Assembly: GCF_029360775.1 (NCBI RefSeq)
Contig: NZ_JARKMZ010000032.1
Span: 45,636-109,635 of the forward strand
DNA: 64,000 nt
DNA from: Daejeonella sp. H1SJ63
GTDB lineage: Bacteria > Bacteroidota > Bacteroidia > Sphingobacteriales > Sphingobacteriaceae
Reading direction: 5' to 3'
The notes below the pieces were generated by a model that saw only the letters and a program-made list of their open reading frames with translations, was not told the DNA's origin and did not search any database. Numbering within the stretch: the first letter of the stretch is position 1; the number at the start of each line of letters is the position of its first letter. The position numbers and the translations under genes are program-made. Of this stretch, positions 18,686 through 28,393 are shown one piece after another.

Positions 18686-20254
18686 TTAATCCAGTTGAAT
18701 GGTCAGGTGAATGAAAAACTCTTTTCCGCTTTCACGGATCGATAATTCATGCTTGCCCGGGTATAAAAGCCGGAGTCTTTGCTGCACATTATTTAAACCT
18801 ATCCCATTATTGTCTTTTTCCGGATCATTTAACGCCTTGGCATGGATGCTGTTTGAAACATCAAAATACAAGGTCTTTTCTTTAGTAACAAGGCTTATCC
18901 TGATACTTGACGGCTCTTTCAGGCTGATACCATGCTTGAATGCATTTTCTACAAAAGGGATGAGCAGCATAGGAGCAATTTGCAGGATACCCGTATGATC
19001 TTCAATTTCTGTATGGATTTGTATATCAGGTGAAGATTGCGTGCGTAAAGTTTGAAGACTTATATAATTATTCAGGTATTCAATTTCTCTCGTCAGAGAT
19101 ATTTTTTCCTGCAGATTCTCACGAAGCATAAAACGCATCATATCGCCGAGTCTTTGAATGCCTTCAGAAGTTCTTTCTGCTTTTTCCTGCAATGCTGTGC
19201 CATAAAGGGTATTCAAAACATTGAATAAAAAATGAGGATTGATCTGGTTTCGAAGGAAATTCAGATCGGCATTGGAACGGCCTAGTGCTGTTTGAAGTCC
19301 CTTGATCTCATAATCAACAGTGGTTCTGTATTTGTAAACATACCAGGAAAGCGGTGCAGTCAGCAATAATTGAAATCCGATATTGAACAGGCTGGCAACC
19401 ACGGCTATTTCTTTATGTTGGTTAGGTAACAAAACTATCAGGACGCCAAAAATCGGTACGGTACTTAATAATGAGATCTTAAAAAATGTTTTTAGATAAG
19501 TCCAGAATGGTCGCGATTTTTTGTAAATATCAGGTAAAATAGCATACATGGAGTAGCAGTATAAAGCTATCCCGGTAAGAGAACAGGCTGCGATTACCAT
19601 CATAACGTCCGCATCAATTTGTCCGATCAGCAACAGAAATAAGCTGATCATCCATAGTATGAATGCATAGATTCCATCGCGGGTGATTACTCTGTACTGA
19701 GACTGGATCAGTTCTGAATTTTCGAGCAGATAAATCGCGAAAAATTTAATAATTGTATACAAAGAAAACATCATCATTAGCCAGAATGCATAAATGGCAC
19801 TTTCCTGAAAGAGTTTTGAATAAAGCTCAGCCTCTGAATATTTGCTGAAAAGATATCCCTGAATCCAGGTATCCGTGGTGGCAAGGACCACACTAATCAG
19901 ATAAAATATGAATAATGTGAACAGGATATTCAGGGTAATATTCTCTTTTCGGCTGAGAGGAGGTACAATCAAGAACGTAAGCAGGCAATAGCTGATATAA
20001 AACGTAAAATACCGGCATATCATCGGCAGAAAGTGGTTGCTGAAGTAGGAATATTGCTGATGGGCTTCTTTGAACTCATCTTGTCCGGGCTGCCAGCTAT
20101 TGTTTATAGCCCCCGACACCAGAAAGAATATGGAGAAGACGAACATCGTACTTGCCGCCCAGTATTCAATCCGGTTAATATCAGAAGGGTTTTTTATTAA
20201 ATTTTTCATTTCAGTATTTTTGTTTACCAATTGCTGTAATAAATTATAGCACAA
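18686..20254 (-). CDS. LytS-type sensor histidine kinase (His_kinase family)
   Basis: Up to 522 residues. The first half has about eight hydrophobic membrane segments and no obvious periplasmic sensor domain. The catalytic half is of the LytS/YehU type: the phospho-acceptor box QINPHFLFNVLNTL with its histidine (about residues 340-353), then LLIPFVENAFKHGI (N-box) and GIGLNNVQQRLRLLYPG (G-box) in the ATPase domain. An internal ATG at 20209 (MKNLIKNPSDINR) is a likelier start than 20254, because the first 15 residues add nothing recognisable. It leads the operon with a lipoprotein and a LytTR regulator. The signal is unknown. Confidence 0.9.
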   Translation of the reverse strand: MCYNLLQQLVNKNTEMKNLIKNPSDINRIEYWAASTMFVFSIFFLVSGAINNSWQPGQDEFKEAHQQYSYFSNHFLPMICRYFTFYISYCLLTFLIVPPLSRKENITLNILFTLFIFYLISVVLATTDTWIQGYLFSKYSEAELYSKLFQESAIYAFWLMMMFSLYTIIKFFAIYLLENSELIQSQYRVITRDGIYAFILWMISLFLLLIGQIDADVMMVIAACSLTGIALYCYSMYAILPDIYKKSRPFWTYLKTFFKISLLSTVPIFGVLIVLLPNQHKEIAVVASLFNIGFQLLLTAPLSWYVYKYRTTVDYEIKGLQTALGRSNADLNFLRNQINPHFLFNVLNTLYGTALQEKAERTSEGIQRLGDMMRFMLRENLQEKISLTREIEYLNNYISLQTLRTQSSPDIQIHTEIEDHTGILQIAPMLLIPFVENAFKHGISLKEPSSIRISLVTKEKTLYFDVSNSIHAKALNDPEKDNNGIGLNNVQQRLRLLYPGKHELSIRESGKEFFIHLTIQLD

Positions 20255-20282
20255 TGATAGTTCTGTCAGATATGCAATGCTA

Positions 20283-20315
20283 ATAAATGTGATGGGATAG
20301 GTGATAAATGTGATG
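20283..20315. promoter_or_regulatory. Candidate LytTR-type operator: two direct repeats 21 bp apart
   Basis: ATAAATGTGATG occurs at 20283-20294 and again at 20304-20315. The repeat distance is exactly 21 bp, two helical turns, which is the arrangement known for LytTR-domain regulators. It lies just upstream of the kinase-lipoprotein-LytTR operon, suggesting autoregulation. The repeat is seen directly; its role is inferred. Confidence 0.45.
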
Positions 20316-20356
20316 AATTGCTGAGTATCCTGAAATTCTGCAGGAAAAGAAATTTG

Positions 20357-21289
20357 TTATATAGATTTCAGAAAATCAATATTTCTCTTCAGACCTTTGA
20401 ATTTAGTTCTTTTAACCGCTGAGTTTTTGAACACCTTATTAAATGTTTCTTCCGTAAGTTCCTGCCAGTCTGAATGTTTAAGTCCGAGAATAGCTTCATT
20501 CGGACTGAAATTCTGTTCTGTATTTAGTACAGAAAATTTATTCCAGGGACAAACATCCTGACAAACGTCACAACCAAACATCCAGTTATCCATTTTCCCT
20601 CTGAACTCTGTTGGCAGCTCATTCTTCAGTTCAATCGTAAGATAGGAGATACAACGGCTTCCATCTACTATATAGGGGGCTACAATTGCTTCGGTTGGGC
20701 AGGCATCAATACATCGGGTGCATGTACCGCAATGATCTTTCGATGGATTTACATCATATTCAAGGTCCAGATCCAGGATCAGTTCGGCCAGAAAGAAGAA
20801 CGATCCTGCATTTTTATTAATCAGGTTACTGTGTTTTCCAACCCAGCCTAGTCCTGATTTCTTTGCCCATACCTTATCCATAACCGGAGCTGAATCAACA
20901 AAAGCACGTCCGGTTACCTCTCCAATTTCTTCCCGGATGACTTCCATAAGCAGTTTAAGCTTGTCTTTGATCACAAAATGATAGTCGGTTCCAAAGGCAT
21001 ACTGACTTAATTTGGGTGCTGTGGGGTCTTCCTGTTTTTGATCAGTATAGTAATTGAGAGATAATGATATGATCGATTTGGCTCCTTCAACAAGTATTCT
21101 GGGGTCGAGTCTTTTGTCAAAATGATTCTCCATATAGCTCATTTCACCCTGAAAGCCATTTTTTAACCAGTTTTCCAGCTTCGGAGCTTCTTCCTCCAGA
21201 AATCCTGCTTTTGAGATACCACAAAACCGGAAGCCTAGTTTAGAAGCTTCCGTTTTAATGAATTTAGAATATTTTGCCCTGTTGACCAT
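20357..21289 (-). CDS. queG: Epoxyqueuosine reductase
   Basis: A 310-residue cobalamin-dependent iron-sulfur enzyme that carries out the last step of queuosine synthesis, reducing epoxyqueuosine in tRNA. The conserved N-terminal region (LGFRFCGIS) is followed by YALGTDYH-like segments (here [15 protein letters not shown], about residues 95-109) and the DSAPVMDK motif (about 132-139). Two 4Fe-4S cysteine groups are clear: [12 protein letters not shown] (about 186-197) and [11 protein letters not shown] (about 238-248). Length is at the short end but complete, ending after the second cluster without the HEAT-like extension of longer forms. A TATCTTTG box lies nine bases upstream of the ATG. Confidence 0.93.
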   Translation of the reverse strand: MVNRAKYSKFIKTEASKLGFRFCGISKAGFLEEEAPKLENWLKNGFQGEMSYMENHFDKRLDPRILVEGAKSIISLSLNYYTDQKQEDPTAPKLSQYAFGTDYHFVIKDKLKLLMEVIREEIGEVTGRAFVDSAPVMDKVWAKKSGLGWVGKHSNLINKNAGSFFFLAELILDLDLEYDVNPSKDHCGTCTRCIDACPTEAIVAPYIVDGSRCISYLTIELKNELPTEFRGKMDNWMFGCDVCQDVCPWNKFSVLNTEQNFSPNEAILGLKHSDWQELTEETFNKVFKNSAVKRTKFKGLKRNIDFLKSI

Positions 21290-21298
21290 TATTTAGTC

Positions 21299-21306
21299 CA
21301 AAGATA
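21299..21306 (-). promoter_or_regulatory. Candidate -7 promoter element of queG
   Basis: Reads TATCTTTG on the minus strand (perfect TAnnTTTG), with nine bases between its last G and the queG ATG. Transcription would start only a few bases before the coding sequence. Confidence 0.45.
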
Positions 21307-21419
21307 GAAAATAAGTAAACGTGGTTCTTCTGTCGGCGTGGGCATTTAAAGATGTTAAAGCAGGTATTTTTCTTTATGGTATAGCATTTGCGATTACTTC
21401 TCAAATTAATCGAAAAACT

Positions 21420-22769
21420 ATGAAAGCACATTATCTGAAATTTTCAGTCCTGGCATTTGGCTTAATGGCCACTGCCGGAGCAGATGCTCAGGAAAAGCCG
21501 GAGCGTCCTAAACTGTTCCCGCCATCATCCTCATTCAATACATGGTCTTTTGGTATCAATGGCGGGATACTTGCTCCAACGGTTATCAGCGGAAAGAATG
21601 ATTTTACGAATTGGAAGGCCGATATTGGATATGGAGCAACCATTAAAAATCAAATATTACCTGCATTAGGAATTCAGGCAGATTTTTTAGCCGGAAAGCT
21701 TAAAGCGGATAACAGTAGGGACTGGGGTAACGGAATGGCGCCTGTGAGTCAGTATGATTCTTTTGAAACCAAAGTCTCTTATGCAGCAAGCCTGAGCGCA
21801 AATTTAACTCTGGCAAATATTTATTGGATGAATCGTGAAAACGTAGTGAGACCATACATGACCGCCGGCTATGGATTGATGGGTTACAAAGTAACCTTAA
21901 AGGATCAATCAGGAGTTCAGACTAAGTTCAATGCAGGTGAAAATGTAGAAGAAGCGTATTTGCCGGTAGGTCTTGGTTTAAAATTCAGTTTATCCAATTC
22001 AGTGAATCTGGATTTAGGTTATACGATGAATTTTGTAGACGGAGACAATCTTGACGGTTATCGTTCCGGTCCTCAGAATGATAAATTCTCTTATTCACAT
22101 ATCGGACTTGAATTCGCTTTAGGACCTAAATCAAAAACTCAGCTATCTTCATATAATCCGGTTGCTGCATTACAGGATGATTATATTACCAGAAATGCCT
22201 CGCTTCAGGCAATGCTTGAAGCCGACAGAGCCAGGCATGCTGCGCACATGGAGGAGATGAATAAAGAAAAAATGCGCTTTCTGAGTGATAGTGATAAGGA
22301 TGGTGTTTCAGACTACTTTGATAAATGTCCGAATACTCCTGCGGGAATACAGGTAGATGGGGCCGGTTGCGAGATCAAAGTAACAACAGTTGTTAATCCT
22401 GTTCGGGTAGTTGTAACAGAAGAAGACAAAAAAGTGGTTGCTGAAGCAATCCGAAATCTTGAATTTGATTTTGCTAAATCTACCATCCGCTCAACTTCAT
22501 ATCCAAGTCTGAACAGAGTTGCAGATCTTTTAAAATCTAAAGATTTCAGTCTGAAATTAGCGGGTCATACAGATAATGTAGGCAGCAATGCTGCAAATAT
22601 GAAACTGTCAAAAGATCGTGCTGAATCAGTTAAATCGTATCTGGTTAGTCAGGGTGTTAACCCATCAAGAGTTGAGGCTACCGGATATGGCGAAAGTCAA
22701 CCAATAGCAAGCAACAAAACAGCTAAGGGTCGCCAGCAAAACAGAAGAGTAGAATTTACATTATACTAA
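21420..22769 (+). CDS. OmpA-family outer-membrane protein
   Basis: A 449-residue protein. The signal peptide is MKAHYLKFSVLAFGLMATAG plus a few residues, likely cut after ADA. An N-terminal outer-membrane beta-barrel region follows, with alternating aromatic/polar stretches. A thrombospondin type-3-like calcium motif (DSDKDGVSDYFDKCPNTPAG) sits before the C-terminal OmpA domain, which has the peptidoglycan-binding LAGHTDNVGS and LSKDRAESVKSYL motifs and ends in a typical RRVEFTLY. It ties the outer membrane to the cell wall. The frame is open upstream to 21321, but the ATG at 21420 is chosen because it starts the signal peptide. A strong terminator follows. Confidence 0.92.
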   Translation: MKAHYLKFSVLAFGLMATAGADAQEKPERPKLFPPSSSFNTWSFGINGGILAPTVISGKNDFTNWKADIGYGATIKNQILPALGIQADFLAGKLKADNSRDWGNGMAPVSQYDSFETKVSYAASLSANLTLANIYWMNRENVVRPYMTAGYGLMGYKVTLKDQSGVQTKFNAGENVEEAYLPVGLGLKFSLSNSVNLDLGYTMNFVDGDNLDGYRSGPQNDKFSYSHIGLEFALGPKSKTQLSSYNPVAALQDDYITRNASLQAMLEADRARHAAHMEEMNKEKMRFLSDSDKDGVSDYFDKCPNTPAGIQVDGAGCEIKVTTVVNPVRVVVTEEDKKVVAEAIRNLEFDFAKSTIRSTSYPSLNRVADLLKSKDFSLKLAGHTDNVGSNAANMKLSKDRAESVKSYLVSQGVNPSRVEATGYGESQPIASNKTAKGRQQNRRVEFTLY

Positions 22770-22787
22770 CCAAGCATTATAAACCGA

Positions 22788-22816
22788 ATGGCTGCTCATT
22801 TGAGCAGCCATTTTTA
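22788..22816 (+). terminator. Rho-independent terminator between OmpA-family and dienelactone hydrolase genes
   Basis: ATGGCTGCTCA (22788-22798) pairs perfectly with TGAGCAGCCAT (22801-22811), then T residues (22811-22815). The two genes converge here, but the T tract favours termination of the rightward transcript. Confidence 0.85.
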
Positions 22817-23671
22817 TTTTATCGTTTTGTTAAACAGTTCCAGTGTTCTTTCCCAGGCCAGTTTAGCTGCTTCGGCATTGTAACGTTCGCCGCCGGTATC
22901 ATTATTAAAAGCATGTTGTACACCTTCATAAATAAACAACTGATAACCGGTGCCTGCTGATTTCAGTGCTGCTTCATAAGCAGGAATGCCTGCATTAACA
23001 CGTTCATCCAAACCCGCATAATGCAGCATTAATTTGGCTTTGATCTTTGGAACATCTGCAGCATCCGGCTGACCGCCGTAATAGGCCACTGCAGCATTCA
23101 ATGATGCTGAATTTACCGCAAGCAGATTTGTCATTCTGCCTCCCCAGCAGAAACCTACACAGGCTGTTTTACCATTACTTTCCTTTCTGGATTTAAGATA
23201 ATCGAGGGCATTCAGAAAGTTATTCAGATTCTTTGGCGCTTCGATTTTGCTGAACATTCCTCTTGCTGTATCTGTATCTGCCGGTGTTCCGCCAAAAGGG
23301 GAGAGCGCATCGGGTGCCATGGCCATAAAGCCGGCCTTTGCAAGCCTGCGCGTAATATCTTTAATATGCGGGTTTAATCCTCTGTTTTCATGGATCACAA
23401 CCACGCTTCCGAATTTACCGCTGTTCCTGGGTTTTGCCAGATAGCCTTTCATGGTACAGCCATCACCGGCATAGGTAATTTCTTCGGTAATCAGATCATT
23501 GTCCTGCTCTGAAACGGTTTCAGCATTCGCATAACCTACTTCCAGAACTGAAAGTGCAGAAACTGCCATGGCCGCACTGCCGGTAAGCTTAATCAGTCTG
23601 TTCATAAACTGCTTTCTGCTCAGTGGTTTATGAGTATACTCGTCGTAAAGATTGATGATTTTCTGATCCAT
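22814..23671 (-). CDS. Dienelactone hydrolase family protein, exported
   Basis: A 285-residue alpha/beta hydrolase. The nucleophile is a cysteine in the elbow GFCWGG (about residues 168-173), with the aspartate in HYAGLDERVN and the histidine in GVQHAFNND, the Cys-Asp-His triad of dienelactone hydrolases. The N-terminus has a basic stretch and hydrophobic helix (LSRKQFMNRLIKLTGSAAMA ... ANA) resembling a signal; SRKQF recalls, but does not fully match, a twin-arginine motif. Residues ~55-285 are the catalytic domain. The natural substrate is unknown; many such proteins are general hydrolases rather than catabolic enzymes. Confidence 0.88.
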   Translation of the reverse strand: MDQKIINLYDEYTHKPLSRKQFMNRLIKLTGSAAMAVSALSVLEVGYANAETVSEQDNDLITEEITYAGDGCTMKGYLAKPRNSGKFGSVVVIHENRGLNPHIKDITRRLAKAGFMAMAPDALSPFGGTPADTDTARGMFSKIEAPKNLNNFLNALDYLKSRKESNGKTACVGFCWGGRMTNLLAVNSASLNAAVAYYGGQPDAADVPKIKAKLMLHYAGLDERVNAGIPAYEAALKSAGTGYQLFIYEGVQHAFNNDTGGERYNAEAAKLAWERTLELFNKTIK

Positions 23672-23710
23672 GAGATTTACATTTATTATAAATATAAACC
23701 TTAACTCAGA

Positions 23711-24730
23711 TCAAAACAAGGTATTACCGCCCGATTTAATTCTGCCGAGGTGCTTGTAGGCGTTCTCGGTACATTCGCGCCCTCTTGAAGTACGCATGAT
23801 ATAACCTTCCTGTATCAGAAATGGCTCATAAACTTCCTCGATGGTGCCTTCATCCTCGCCAACAGCTGTTGCAATGGTCTTAAGTCCCACAGGCCCACCT
23901 TTGAATTTATCAATGATGGTGATGAGTATTTTATTGTCCATTTCATCAAGACCATGTTCATCTACATTAAGCGCATTAAGCGCATATTGAGCAATTTCTG
24001 TATCGATTACTCCGGTACCTTTTATTTGTGCAAAATCTCTTGTCCGGCGCAGAAGAGCATTGGCGATACGTGGTGTTCCGCGACTTCTTCTGGCAATTTC
24101 ATAAGCTCCTTCATCAGATATTCTGGTCTTCAGGATCTCAGAGGAGCGCAGAACGATTGTAGTTAGCAATTTAGCATCATAATACTCCAGCCGGCTGTTT
24201 ATACCGAAGCGGGCTCTTAAAGGAGCTGTAAGCAATCCTGAACGGGTAGTGGCTCCAACAAGGGTAAACGGATTTAAAGATATCTGAACTGAACGGGCAT
24301 TAGGACCTGTTTCGAGCATGATATCGATCTTGAAATCCTCCATTGCTGAATAAAGGTATTCTTCAACCAGAGGACTTAAACGATGAATCTCATCAATAAA
24401 AAGAATATCTCCCTCTTCAAGATTGGTTAGTAGTCCGGCAAGATCACCCGGTTTATCCAGAACCGGCCCTGAAGTGATTCGCATATTTACTCCCATTTCA
24501 TTTGCAATGATATGAGACAGGGTAGTTTTGCCAAGTCCGGGAGGGCCATGAAGTAAAACATGATCCAGAGATTCTCCGCGTAATTTTGCAGCCTGAACGA
24601 ATATCTTAAGATTCTCCAAAATCTTTTGCTGTCCGGTGAAATCTTCAAATGCCTGCGGACGCAGAACCTTTTCGATCTCCCTTTCTACGGGCGACAGATT
24701 CTCTTCTCCTGGATCAAGAATTTCGTTCAT
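23711..24730 (-). CDS. ruvB: Holliday junction branch migration helicase RuvB
   Basis: A 339-residue AAA+ motor that drives branch migration of Holliday junctions together with RuvA. It begins with the conserved [12 protein letters not shown] segment (about residues 28-39), then Walker [13 protein letters not shown] (about 64-75), Walker [10 protein letters not shown] (about 110-118), sensor 1 GATTRSG (about 159-165) and the arginine-rich [11 protein letters not shown] (about 208-218). The C-terminal winged-helix domain ends with [13 protein letters not shown]. Full length. ruvA is not in the neighbourhood, as is common outside Proteobacteria. Confidence 0.96.
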   Translation of the reverse strand: MNEILDPGEENLSPVEREIEKVLRPQAFEDFTGQQKILENLKIFVQAAKLRGESLDHVLLHGPPGLGKTTLSHIIANEMGVNMRITSGPVLDKPGDLAGLLTNLEEGDILFIDEIHRLSPLVEEYLYSAMEDFKIDIMLETGPNARSVQISLNPFTLVGATTRSGLLTAPLRARFGINSRLEYYDAKLLTTIVLRSSEILKTRISDEGAYEIARRSRGTPRIANALLRRTRDFAQIKGTGVIDTEIAQYALNALNVDEHGLDEMDNKILITIIDKFKGGPVGLKTIATAVGEDEGTIEEVYEPFLIQEGYIMRTSRGRECTENAYKHLGRIKSGGNTLF

Positions 24731-24813
24731 TGGGAATTTCTTTTATTTTTAACAATCCGGTTGGATTGAAATTGAACAGTAAATATATGATTTCGGTGAT
24801 TAAATCCTGAATC

Positions 24814-25551
24814 TTAGCGAACTCTTGAGTAATTTCTGAAGAAACTGCTCAGCTTGATCTGAATAACGCCCAGAAACGCTTCTCTGAAGATTTTGGTACT
24901 CATTTTAGATGTTCCTTCTGTGCGGTCAGTAAAAATAATGGGTACTTCCACCACATTGAAACCATACTTAATTGCGGTGAACTTCATTTCAATTTGAAAG
25001 GCATATCCTATAAACCGGATTTTATCAAGAGGTATCGTTTCAAGAACTACTCTTCTATAACATTTAAAACCTGCAGTGGCATCCTGAATATTAATTCCGG
25101 TGATTATTCTCACATAAACTGATGCAAAATAAGACATCAGTACCCTGCTCATTGGCCAGTTTACCACATTAACCCCCCTGATGTACCTTGAACCAATGGC
25201 CAGGTCGGCATCTTCAATACAGGCAGTTTTTAAACGAATTAAATCATCCGGGTTATGTGAAAAATCGGCATCCATTTCAAAAATGAATTCATAGCTGCGT
25301 TCCAGAGCCCATCTAAAGCCATGTATATAGGCTGTACCCAATCCGAGTTTACCCTTACGTTCCTCAATGTGCAGCATGCCTTCATACTCATTCTGAAGAC
25401 TTTTTACAATGTTTGCAGTACCGTCGGGAGAGCCATCGTCGACTACCAGAATATGGAATACGTCAGGAAGTGAGAAAACTTTTCGGATGATGTTTTCAAT
25501 GTTCTCTTTCTCGTTGAAGGTTGGGATAATGACAATGCTGTCTGATAACAC
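24814..25551 (-). CDS. Polyprenol-phosphate glycosyltransferase (GT2, dolichol-phosphate mannosyltransferase-like)
   Basis: A 245-residue GT2-family enzyme that moves a sugar from a nucleotide donor to a polyprenyl phosphate lipid at the cytoplasmic membrane. It has IIPTFNEKENIENII at the start, VVDDGSPDGT (about residues 36-45), and the DxD-like metal motif EMDADFSHNPDDL (about 93-105). The later motif GSRYIRGVNVVNWP (about 121-134) matches the DPM1-like branch. No C-terminal membrane segments are seen, as in short DPM1-type enzymes. The start codon is GTG at 25551; no ATG occurs nearby. The exact sugar is unproven; mannose is the best guess from similarity. Confidence 0.88.
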   Translation of the reverse strand: MLSDSIVIIPTFNEKENIENIIRKVFSLPDVFHILVVDDGSPDGTANIVKSLQNEYEGMLHIEERKGKLGLGTAYIHGFRWALERSYEFIFEMDADFSHNPDDLIRLKTACIEDADLAIGSRYIRGVNVVNWPMSRVLMSYFASVYVRIITGINIQDATAGFKCYRRVVLETIPLDKIRFIGYAFQIEMKFTAIKYGFNVVEVPIIFTDRTEGTSKMSTKIFREAFLGVIQIKLSSFFRNYSRVR

Positions 25552-25590
25552 GTATTAAAATTTATGATTGCGAATATAAGGCTTTAAACG

Positions 25591-25621
25591 AAAAGAGAGA
25601 TGGGTTTAGCATCTCTCTTTT
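25591..25621 (-). terminator. Rho-independent terminator after the POT transporter gene
   Basis: AAAAGAGAGATG (25591-25602) pairs perfectly with CATCTCTCTTTT (25610-25621) around a 7-base loop. On the minus strand the stem ends in CTCTTTT followed by CGTTT. It lies just after the stop of the leftward transporter gene at 25628. Confidence 0.7.
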
Positions 25622-25627
25622 CCGATT

Positions 25628-26989
25628 TTATTCTGATTTTCCATCAGACATAGTTTCCTCAGAAAAGTCTTCTGCTCCATGGGCCAGTCTTTTCAATGGT
25701 TTTAGCATGGCAATTACTATAGCTCCGATAAGAGTGCAGAAAATTGCTATTCCGGTAAATATTTCAAGCTCACCTGCAGTTTGAGACCATACGCCAACCC
25801 ATCCGGCTACGTAATTTCCAAGTCCGGTAGCTGCAAAAAAAAAACCCATCATAATAGAAGCATATTTTACAGGTGCCAGCTTTGTGATATACGACAGAGC
25901 CACCGGAGATGCACATAATTCGCCGATGGTATGAAACATATAGGCAAGCACTAGCCATGTCATAGCTGAAGAACCTTCGTTTTGAAATTGAACTGAAGCA
26001 GCAGTCATGAAAAGAAAGCCCCAACCCATAATAATCAGGCCGATAGCGATCTTGAAAATTGACGACGCTTCTTTTCCTTTTTGTTTCCAGTTAAACCAGA
26101 AAGCGGCAATAGGGATACCCAGGGTAATAATAAAGAATGAATTTACAGATTGGAACCAGGTTGCAGGCACCGTGAAGTTCAGAAATCCAATCAGCCGGTT
26201 TGTTTTTTCAGAAGCATACAGGTTCATTAATCCACCGGCCTGTTCAAATGCGCCCCAGAATACGATAATCATAAGGAAAGAAAGCAGCATTACCTTAACT
26301 CTGTCCTTTTCAACAGAAGTAAGCGCCTTGTTTTGCTGTTCCTGTTCTTCGGTGGATAGGGCTTTAACAGCTTCTCCAACACCCCTCAGGTATTTATGTC
26401 CCGTTAGAAAAATGATAAGTCCTGCTGCCATACCGATACCTGCAAGTCCGAATCCATAATGCCAACCCATTGTTTCACCCACATATCCGATAATAATACC
26501 TGCAAGAAATGCACCAACATTAATACCGATATAGAAAATTGTAAATCCTTTATCGCGGCGATCATCACCTTTTGGATAAAGTCCGCCAACCATAGTTGAA
26601 ATGTTTGGTTTCAGGCAGCCAACTCCGGCAATAATCAATCCAAGACCTAAATAAAAAGTAAAAAGAGATTGAAATGCCAGAATACTGTGTCCGGCTACCA
26701 AAAGTAGCCCCCCTAATATTACAGCCTTTTTTTGTCCGATATATTTGTCGGCTATGATACCTCCGGGAATAGAGGAGAGGTAAACAAGGAATGTATAAAT
26801 TCCATATAGCTTTAATGCTTCGCTGCTTGTCCACCCAAAACCCGGATTTTCACCATTAACAGAAGAGACCAGAAAGAGAACCAGTAATGCCCGCATTCCG
26901 TAATAGCTGAATCTTTCCCACATTTCTGTAAGAAAAAGCACGTACAGACCTCTTGGATGCCCGAAGAGCTGCTTTTGTTGTAATTCCAT
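25628..26989 (-). CDS. Peptide MFS transporter (POT/PTR2 family)
   Basis: A 453-residue proton-coupled oligopeptide transporter with about twelve membrane segments. The family signatures are present: the N-terminal EMWERFSYYGMRALLVLFL (ExxER motif of helix 1, about residues 17-35), GGIIADKYIGQKKAV after helix 2 (about 77-91), and the PTR2 motif FTIFYIGINVGAFLAG (about 147-162). It imports di- and tripeptides with protons. A lysine/glutamate-rich loop separates the two halves. The gene stands alone, divergent from the DUF819 gene, and has its own terminator. Confidence 0.92.
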   Translation of the reverse strand: MELQQKQLFGHPRGLYVLFLTEMWERFSYYGMRALLVLFLVSSVNGENPGFGWTSSEALKLYGIYTFLVYLSSIPGGIIADKYIGQKKAVILGGLLLVAGHSILAFQSLFTFYLGLGLIIAGVGCLKPNISTMVGGLYPKGDDRRDKGFTIFYIGINVGAFLAGIIIGYVGETMGWHYGFGLAGIGMAAGLIIFLTGHKYLRGVGEAVKALSTEEQEQQNKALTSVEKDRVKVMLLSFLMIIVFWGAFEQAGGLMNLYASEKTNRLIGFLNFTVPATWFQSVNSFFIITLGIPIAAFWFNWKQKGKEASSIFKIAIGLIIMGWGFLFMTAASVQFQNEGSSAMTWLVLAYMFHTIGELCASPVALSYITKLAPVKYASIMMGFFFAATGLGNYVAGWVGVWSQTAGELEIFTGIAIFCTLIGAIVIAMLKPLKRLAHGAEDFSEETMSDGKSE

Positions 26990-27129
26990 AAGATTTATTA
27001 ATAATTGATTGGTTTGTTTATAAAGGGTCTTTATATTTCTGTCTGATCTTTAAACAGAACTAAAAGGTTCAATTATAATTAAAATTTACTAAAATTGAGG
27101 CTTAATCCGATAAGTTAAAATCCAGCTAT

Positions 27130-28380
27130 ATGACCGAACAAACCTCTCTTATTACAAATGATGCTGTTGTTTTAGGAATTTTAATGAGTATTTTGGGTTT
27201 GGTTTTTTGGTCATCGGAGACCAATATTCCTTTCTTTAAGAAAGTTTATTCTGTTATTCCCCCAATACTTTTATGTTATTTTCTTCCTGGAGTGCTTAAC
27301 TCCATGGGGATTATCTCAGGGACAGAGTCTGGTCTTTATACCATAGCTTCGAGGTATTTGCTGCCTGCGAGTCTGGTATTGTTTACTTTAAGCCTTGATC
27401 TGAGAGAGATATGGAAGCTGAGAAAGAAAGCAGGACTGATGTTTATTACCGCATCTGTCAGTATTATGTTTGGCGGACCAGCTGCTGTTCTGATCGTTTC
27501 TTTATTTGCTCCTGATATTGTAGGAGGTGAGGGAGCCGATGCCGTTTGGCGGGGCTTGAGTACAGTTGCCGGTACCTGGATTGGCGGCGGAGCTAATCAG
27601 GCAGCGATGTATGAGATATTTAAACCAAGTTCCGATCTGTTTTCGGCAATGGTAGCTCTTGATGTGTTCATTTCTTATTTATGGATGGCACTGTTGCTAT
27701 TCGGGGCCGGAAAGAATATTCAGATAAACAAATTTTTAAAGGCTGATGATCAGTCGGTAACTGATATTAAGGATAAGATTGAGAAGTATCAGCTGAGTAT
27801 TATGCGAATTCCTAAAATGGAAGACATTATTCTGATTCTTGCTATAGCATTCGGAGTAACCGGACTTGCACATTTTGGTGCCGATAATATTGCACCCTGG
27901 ATCACTGCCAATGCCCCTTATTTAAGCACATTCAGTCTCACGTCCGGCTTTTTCTGGCTGGTAATTATTGCAACAACCGTGGGAATGCTGCTTTCATTTA
28001 CGAAACTAAGAAATCTTGAAGGTGCCGGAGCATCAAGAATGGGTAGTGTTTTATTATATGTACTGATTGCTACAATCGGCATGCAGATGAATATTATGGC
28101 AATTTTTGAGCGACCGGGAGTACTGATCGTAGGATTGGTTTGGATGATGATCCATATTCTGATCATAGCTCTGGTAGCTAAACTGACCAAAACACCATTC
28201 TTTTTTATGGCAGTGGGCAGTATGGCAAATATTGGCGGACCGGCTTCAGCTCCGGTAATCGCAAGTGCATTTCATCCCTCGTTGGCACCGGTGGGGGTAC
28301 TACTTGCCGTTTTTGGTTATGTGATCGGAACTTACGGGGCTTATATCTGTGGATTGATGATGCAGGCGGTATCACCGTAG
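27130..28380 (+). CDS. DUF819 family membrane protein (YjcL-like)
   Basis: A 416-residue integral membrane protein with about ten to twelve hydrophobic segments. The conserved stretches WRGLSTVAGTWIGGGANQAA (about residues 138-157) and ANIGGPASAPVIASAFHPSL (about 364-383) are the hallmark glycine-rich re-entrant motifs of the DUF819/YjcL family, which resembles other two-fold symmetric transporters. Function is not established; a transport role is likely. It stands alone, divergent from the peptide transporter, with a heptad-periodic repeat tract after it. Confidence 0.85.
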   Translation: MTEQTSLITNDAVVLGILMSILGLVFWSSETNIPFFKKVYSVIPPILLCYFLPGVLNSMGIISGTESGLYTIASRYLLPASLVLFTLSLDLREIWKLRKKAGLMFITASVSIMFGGPAAVLIVSLFAPDIVGGEGADAVWRGLSTVAGTWIGGGANQAAMYEIFKPSSDLFSAMVALDVFISYLWMALLLFGAGKNIQINKFLKADDQSVTDIKDKIEKYQLSIMRIPKMEDIILILAIAFGVTGLAHFGADNIAPWITANAPYLSTFSLTSGFFWLVIIATTVGMLLSFTKLRNLEGAGASRMGSVLLYVLIATIGMQMNIMAIFERPGVLIVGLVWMMIHILIIALVAKLTKTPFFFMAVGSMANIGGPASAPVIASAFHPSLAPVGVLLAVFGYVIGTYGAYICGLMMQAVSP

Positions 28381-28393
28381 TTGATTGCTGTCA

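Noticed and set aside
21321..21419. Upstream start for the OmpA-family protein
   Set aside because: The ATG at 21420 begins a clean signal peptide; the extra 33 residues would bury it.
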